A DNA stretch of 64,000 nucleotides from Streptomyces sp. A012304 (GTDB taxonomy: Bacteria; Actinomycetota; Actinomycetes; Streptomycetales; Streptomycetaceae): positions 22,583 to 86,582 of the forward strand of contig NZ_BQUN01000095.1 of assembly GCF_026008495.1 (NCBI RefSeq), written 5' to 3'. Numbering within the stretch: the first letter of the stretch is position 1; each line of letters opens with the position of its first letter. The notes under the pieces were generated by a model. That model saw only the letters and a list, made by a program, of their open reading frames with translations. It was not told the DNA's origin and ran no database searches. Shown piece after piece: positions 60,076 to 64,000 of the stretch. Position numbers and translations under genes: made by a program.

Positions 60076-60164
60076 ACAGGCGGGGACGTCCAGGACCTGC
60101 CCACCGCGTCGGAGCCCGTTCGACGCTGGAACCGCACCGACCAGACAGACCCGAGGAGCGTCAC

Positions 60165-61175
60165 ATGAAGGCAGCAGTCGTCCGGTCCTTCGGCGAGCCG
60201 TTGGTGCTCGAGGAGCGTCCCGATCCGGAGCCCGGCCCCGGACAGGTCCGCATCCGCCTGGAGGCGTCAGGACTGTGCCACACCGACATCCACGCCGCCC
60301 ACGGTGACTGGCCGGTCAAGCCGACCCCGCCGTTCGTCCCCGGCCACGAGGGCGTCGGCATCGTCGAGGCGCTCGGCGACGGGGTGACCCACCTGGCCGT
60401 CGGCCAGCGGGTGGCCGTGCCCTGGCTGGGCTGGGCCTGCGGGCGGTGCGAGCACTGCCTGTCCGGCTGGGAGACGCTGTGCGAGAAGCAGCAGAACACC
60501 GGCTACAGCGTGGACGGCGGCTACGCCGAGAAGATGCTCGCCCCCGCGGACTTCGCCGCTGTGGTCCCCGACGGTATCGACCCGCGCGACGCGGCCCCGC
60601 TGACCTGCGCCGGCGTGACGACGTACAAGGCCCTGAAGGTCGCCGACGTACGCCCGACCCAGCTGGTGGCGATCTCCGGGATCGGCGGGCTCGGCCACCT
60701 CGCCGTGCAGTACGCGAAGATCGCCGGAGCCACCGTCGCCGCGATCGACGTCACCGACGACAAGCTCGAACTCGCCCGGGAACTCGGCGCGGACATCCTC
60801 ATCGACGCCCGCAAGGAGGACCCGGCCGAGGTACTGAAGCAGCACGGCGGCGCCCACGCCGCGATCGCGCTGGCGGTCAACGAGCAGGCGTTCGCCTCCG
60901 TCTACGGCGGCCTGCGGCGCGGCGGCAAACTGGTCATGGTCGCCCTGCCCGCCGACGGCACCATCCAGGTGCCGATCTTCGACACCGTTCTCAACGGCAC
61001 CTCCGTGATCGGCTCGATCGTCGGCACCCGCCAGGACCTGGACGAGGTGTTCCAGCTCCACGCCGCAGGACGCACCGAGGTCATCTACGAGACTCGTCCG
61101 CTGGCCGCCGTCAACGACTCCATCGCCGAGGTCCTCGACGGGCGGATCAAGGCACGCATCGTCTTCGAGATGTGA
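60165..61175 (+). CDS. Zinc-dependent alcohol dehydrogenase (MDR, AdhP type)
   Basis: 336 aa. Catalytic zinc ligands are Cys38 (GLCHTD), His61 (PGHEGVG) and Cys148 (LTCAG). Structural zinc ligands are Cys92, 95, 98 and 106 (ACGRCEHCLSGWETLC). The NAD site is SGIGGLGHLAVQYA. It interconverts alcohols and aldehydes, fitting fermentative NADH disposal when oxygen is scarce. ATG 60165 has a GAGGAG site. The pyruvate phosphate dikinase gene follows 106 bases later. Confidence 0.95.
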   Translation: MKAAVVRSFGEPLVLEERPDPEPGPGQVRIRLEASGLCHTDIHAAHGDWPVKPTPPFVPGHEGVGIVEALGDGVTHLAVGQRVAVPWLGWACGRCEHCLSGWETLCEKQQNTGYSVDGGYAEKMLAPADFAAVVPDGIDPRDAAPLTCAGVTTYKALKVADVRPTQLVAISGIGGLGHLAVQYAKIAGATVAAIDVTDDKLELARELGADILIDARKEDPAEVLKQHGGAHAAIALAVNEQAFASVYGGLRRGGKLVMVALPADGTIQVPIFDTVLNGTSVIGSIVGTRQDLDEVFQLHAAGRTEVIYETRPLAAVNDSIAEVLDGRIKARIVFEM

Positions 61176-61281
61176 CCCGCCCTCGCATGGCTGCTGCGCC
61201 CCATGCACCGACCGGGGCGCAGCTCGGTCAGTGGTCAAGGCCCGTACATCCCCCTGGGAAGCAGGAAGGAAGAACACCGTC

Positions 61282-63975
61282 ATGGTCCGTTACGTGTACG
61301 ACTTCACCGTGGGCGGCCGTGACATGGCCGGCCTGCTCGGCGGCAAGGGCGCCAACCTGGCCGAGATGACCCGGATGGGCCTGCCGGTCCCGCCCGGCTT
61401 CACCGTCACCACCGAAGCCTGCCGCGCTTTCCTGACCACCGGCACCGAACCGAACGGCCTGGCCCGCGAGATCTCCGATCACCTGACGGCATTGGAGGAG
61501 GCAGCCGGACGGCGGCTCGGGCAGCCCGACGATCCACTACTGCTGTCCGTCCGCTCCGGGGCCCGTTTCTCCATGCCCGGCATGATGGAGACGATCCTCG
61601 ACATCGGCCTGGGCGACGAGTCCGTGCTGGGGCTGGCGAAGTCCTCCGGAAACGAGCGCTTCGCCTGGGACTCCTACCGCCGACTTGTGCAGATGTTCGG
61701 CAGCACCGTCATGGGCGTCGACAGCGCGCTGTTCGAGAAGGCCCTGGCCCGCCTCAAGGAGGCCCGCGGTGCGGCGGACGATCTGGGACTGGACGCGGCC
61801 GATCTGGCCGGGCTCGTCGAGATGTACAAGGAGCTGATCCGCCAGGAGACGGGCGAGTACTTCCCCCAGTCCCCGGCCGAGCAGCTGCGCCGGGCGGTCC
61901 TGGCCGTCTTCGCCTCCTGGAACGGCGAACGCGCCCGCCTCTACCGCCGCCGCGAGCACATCCCCGACGACCTGGGCACCGCCGTCAACGTGCAGACCAT
62001 GGTCTTCGGCAACCTCGGCCCCGACTCCGGCAGCGGCGTCGCCTTCACCCGCGACCCGGCCACCGGCGCCCGAGGCGTGTACGGGGACTACCTGTCCAAC
62101 GCGCAGGGTGAGGATGTCGTCGCCGGCATCCGCAACACCGTGCCGCTGGACGAACTGGGCCGCGTCAACCCCGAGGCGTTCGCCCAACTCCGCGACCACA
62201 TGCGGACGTTGGAGGCCCACTACCGGGATCTGTGTGACATCGAGTTCACCATCGAGCGGGGCCGGCTGTGGATGCTGCAGACCCGGGTGGGCAAGCGCAC
62301 CGCCGAGGCCGCGTTCGCCATCGCCGCCGAGCTGGCCGACGAGGGACTCATTACCTCCGACGAGGGTCTGGCGCGCGTCAGTGGCGACGGTCTCGCCCGT
62401 CTGATGTTCCCCCGCTTCGACACCTCTGCCGTCGGTGAGGCGCTCGCGCACGGCATCCCGGCTTCCCCGGGTGCCGCCGTCGGTGCGGCGGTGTTCGACT
62501 CCGCCGAGGCGGTACGGCGTGCCGCCGCCGGGGAGAAGGTCGTCCTCGTACGGCAGGAGACCACCCCCGACGACCTGCCCGGCATGGTCGCCGCCCAGGC
62601 CGTGCTGACCAGCCGGGGCGGCAAGACCAGCCACGCGGCGGTGGTCGCCCGCGGCATGGGCAAGGTGTGCGTCTGCGGTGCCGAGGAAATCACCGTGGAC
62701 CTGCCGGGCCGCCGCTTCACCGTCGGCGGCACCACCGTCGAGGAGGGCACGGTCATCTCCGTCGACGGCTCCGACGGTGCCGTCTACGCCGGCGCGGCTC
62801 CGCTGGTCGACTCCGCGGTGATGCGGTACTTCGAGACCGGCGCGCCGGGTGAGCGGTCGGCCAGGCTGGTCGGCGCTGTCGTCGGCGCCATGCAACACGC
62901 CGACGGCGTACGGCGGTTGGGCGTGCGGGCGAACGCCGACACTCCCGAGGACGCGGCCCGCGCCCGCCGGTTCGGAGCGGAGGGCATCGGGTTGTGCCGC
63001 ACCGAGCACATGTTTCTCGGCGATCGCCGGCAGCTGGTCGAGGCGATGATCCTGTCCCGTACCGACGCTGAGCGCGAGCGGGCGCTGGACGCGTTGCTGC
63101 CGCTGCAACGGCGGGACTTCATCGGGATCCTGGAGGCGATGGACGGCCTGCCGGTCACCATCCGCCTCCTTGACCCGCCGCTGCACGAGTTCCTGCCCGA
63201 CCGCACCGAACTCGCCGTCCGCCTCGCGGCCGCCGAGGCCCACGGCACCCCGCCCAGCGCGCACGACGCCGAGCTGCTGGACGCCGTGAACCGCATGCAC
63301 GAGGAGAACCCGATGCTCGGCCTGCGCGGCGTACGCCTGGGCCTGGTGGCGCCGGGCCTGGTCGCCATGCAGGTACGGGCCATCGCCGAGGCAGTCGTCG
63401 AACGCAAGCGCGCGGGCGGCGACCCGCGGGCCGAGATCATGGTGCCGCTGATCGACACGGTCAAGGAACTGCGACTCGTGCGCGAGGAGGTGGAGCAGGT
63501 CCTGGCCGACGTCTCCAAGGAGTCCGGCGTTCCCGTCGAGTGCCCGGTCGGCACGATGATCGAGCTGCCCAGGGCCGCGCTCACCGCGGGCCGGATCGCC
63601 GAGGAGGCGCAGTTCTTCTCCTTCGGCACCAACGACCTGACGCAGACCACCTGGGGCTTCTCCCGCGACGACGTCGAGGCGGCGTTCTTCTCCGCCTACC
63701 TCGACAAGGGCATCTTCACGGTCTCCCCCTTCGAGACCATCGACCGCGAGGGCGTCGGCCGACTGGTCGAGATCGCGGTCGCCGAGGGCCGTGCGGCCCG
63801 GCCCGGGCTGAAGATCGGTGTCTGCGGCGAGCACGGCGGAGACCCCGATTCCGTGCACTTCTTCCACGGCGTCGGACTTGACTACGTCTCCTGCTCACCG
63901 TTCCGTGTCCCGGTCGCCCGCCTGGAGGCCGGACGGGCCGCACTGCCCGAGACGAAGACCAGCGACAGCCGGTGA
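61282..63975 (+). CDS. ppdK: Pyruvate, phosphate dikinase
   Basis: 897 aa, close to the usual 870-900. The N-terminal ATP-grasp domain opens LLGGKGANLAEMTRMGLPVPPGFTVTTEAC. The swivelling His451 is in SRGGKTSHAAVVARGMGKVCV, and the C-terminal PEP/pyruvate barrel contains GTNDLTQTTWGFSRDD and Cys848 in GVCGEHGGDP. It interconverts pyruvate, ATP and phosphate with PEP, AMP and pyrophosphate, allowing energy-saving glycolysis or gluconeogenesis. ATG 61282 follows GGAAGGAAG. No box is seen directly upstream, so it is probably transcribed with the alcohol dehydrogenase. Confidence 0.96.
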   Translation: MVRYVYDFTVGGRDMAGLLGGKGANLAEMTRMGLPVPPGFTVTTEACRAFLTTGTEPNGLAREISDHLTALEEAAGRRLGQPDDPLLLSVRSGARFSMPGMMETILDIGLGDESVLGLAKSSGNERFAWDSYRRLVQMFGSTVMGVDSALFEKALARLKEARGAADDLGLDAADLAGLVEMYKELIRQETGEYFPQSPAEQLRRAVLAVFASWNGERARLYRRREHIPDDLGTAVNVQTMVFGNLGPDSGSGVAFTRDPATGARGVYGDYLSNAQGEDVVAGIRNTVPLDELGRVNPEAFAQLRDHMRTLEAHYRDLCDIEFTIERGRLWMLQTRVGKRTAEAAFAIAAELADEGLITSDEGLARVSGDGLARLMFPRFDTSAVGEALAHGIPASPGAAVGAAVFDSAEAVRRAAAGEKVVLVRQETTPDDLPGMVAAQAVLTSRGGKTSHAAVVARGMGKVCVCGAEEITVDLPGRRFTVGGTTVEEGTVISVDGSDGAVYAGAAPLVDSAVMRYFETGAPGERSARLVGAVVGAMQHADGVRRLGVRANADTPEDAARARRFGAEGIGLCRTEHMFLGDRRQLVEAMILSRTDAERERALDALLPLQRRDFIGILEAMDGLPVTIRLLDPPLHEFLPDRTELAVRLAAAEAHGTPPSAHDAELLDAVNRMHEENPMLGLRGVRLGLVAPGLVAMQVRAIAEAVVERKRAGGDPRAEIMVPLIDTVKELRLVREEVEQVLADVSKESGVPVECPVGTMIELPRAALTAGRIAEEAQFFSFGTNDLTQTTWGFSRDDVEAAFFSAYLDKGIFTVSPFETIDREGVGRLVEIAVAEGRAARPGLKIGVCGEHGGDPDSVHFFHGVGLDYVSCSPFRVPVARLEAGRAALPETKTSDSR

Positions 63976-64000
63976 CGCACGCCCGCGGGACCGGGGGTGA

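Overview
This is a 64 kb piece of a very GC-rich actinobacterial chromosome, almost certainly Streptomyces. The third codon position is nearly always G or C, GTG and TTG starts are common, genes often overlap by ATGA or GTGA, and there are two four-gene conservons (CvnABCD). No tRNA, rRNA, CRISPR array, transposase or integrase was seen.

Left part (1-17.2 kb): a solute-binding lipoprotein precedes conservon 1 (1.8-5.8 kb). An ankyrin protein, a divergent histidine-ammonia-lyase-like protein and a glycine-betaine-type binding lipoprotein (OpuAC type) follow on the minus strand. Conservon 2 (9.4-14.0 kb) and a small secreted protein come next, then the matching ATPase and two permeases of the quaternary-ammonium transporter (14.6-17.2 kb, minus). 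The transporter is thus split around a conservon.

17.4-22.8 kb: an extracytosolic flavin electron-transfer operon on the minus strand (ferric-reductase-like FAD/heme membrane protein, duplicated FMN-binding lipoprotein, ApbE flavin transferase, one-helix membrane protein), with a divergent OmpR-type two-component system.

22.8-54 kb: mostly ordinary chromosomal genes. They include a serine hydrolase, an LPG-synthase-type membrane protein, msrB, murC, a pyrimidine reductase, zapE, carbonic anhydrase with a SulP transporter, slipin, PhoX, a polysaccharide deacetylase, an ABC transporter, a PTH2 protein, DUF692, DUF4142, a TIGR04222-type protein, a TAP-like peptidase, hemQ-hemY, a DUF4349 lipoprotein, a CoA-disulfide-reductase-like flavoprotein and a rhomboid protease. 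They are interrupted at about 40.8-45.1 kb by a less GC-biased island with a 1164-aa TPR-CHAT protein and a small overlapping upstream ORF.

54-64 kb: a dormancy/hypoxia-type island with a DevS/OsdK-like GAF kinase, DevR/OsdR-like regulator, PPOX-fold flavoprotein, GAPDH, zinc alcohol dehydrogenase and pyruvate phosphate dikinase, plus relics of two universal stress proteins. The most striking unlisted signal is a 16-bp palindrome, AGGGCCGNNCGGCCCT, found exactly or nearly so upstream of five of the six intact genes here. The pattern suggests one regulon, probably run by the local DevR-type regulator.
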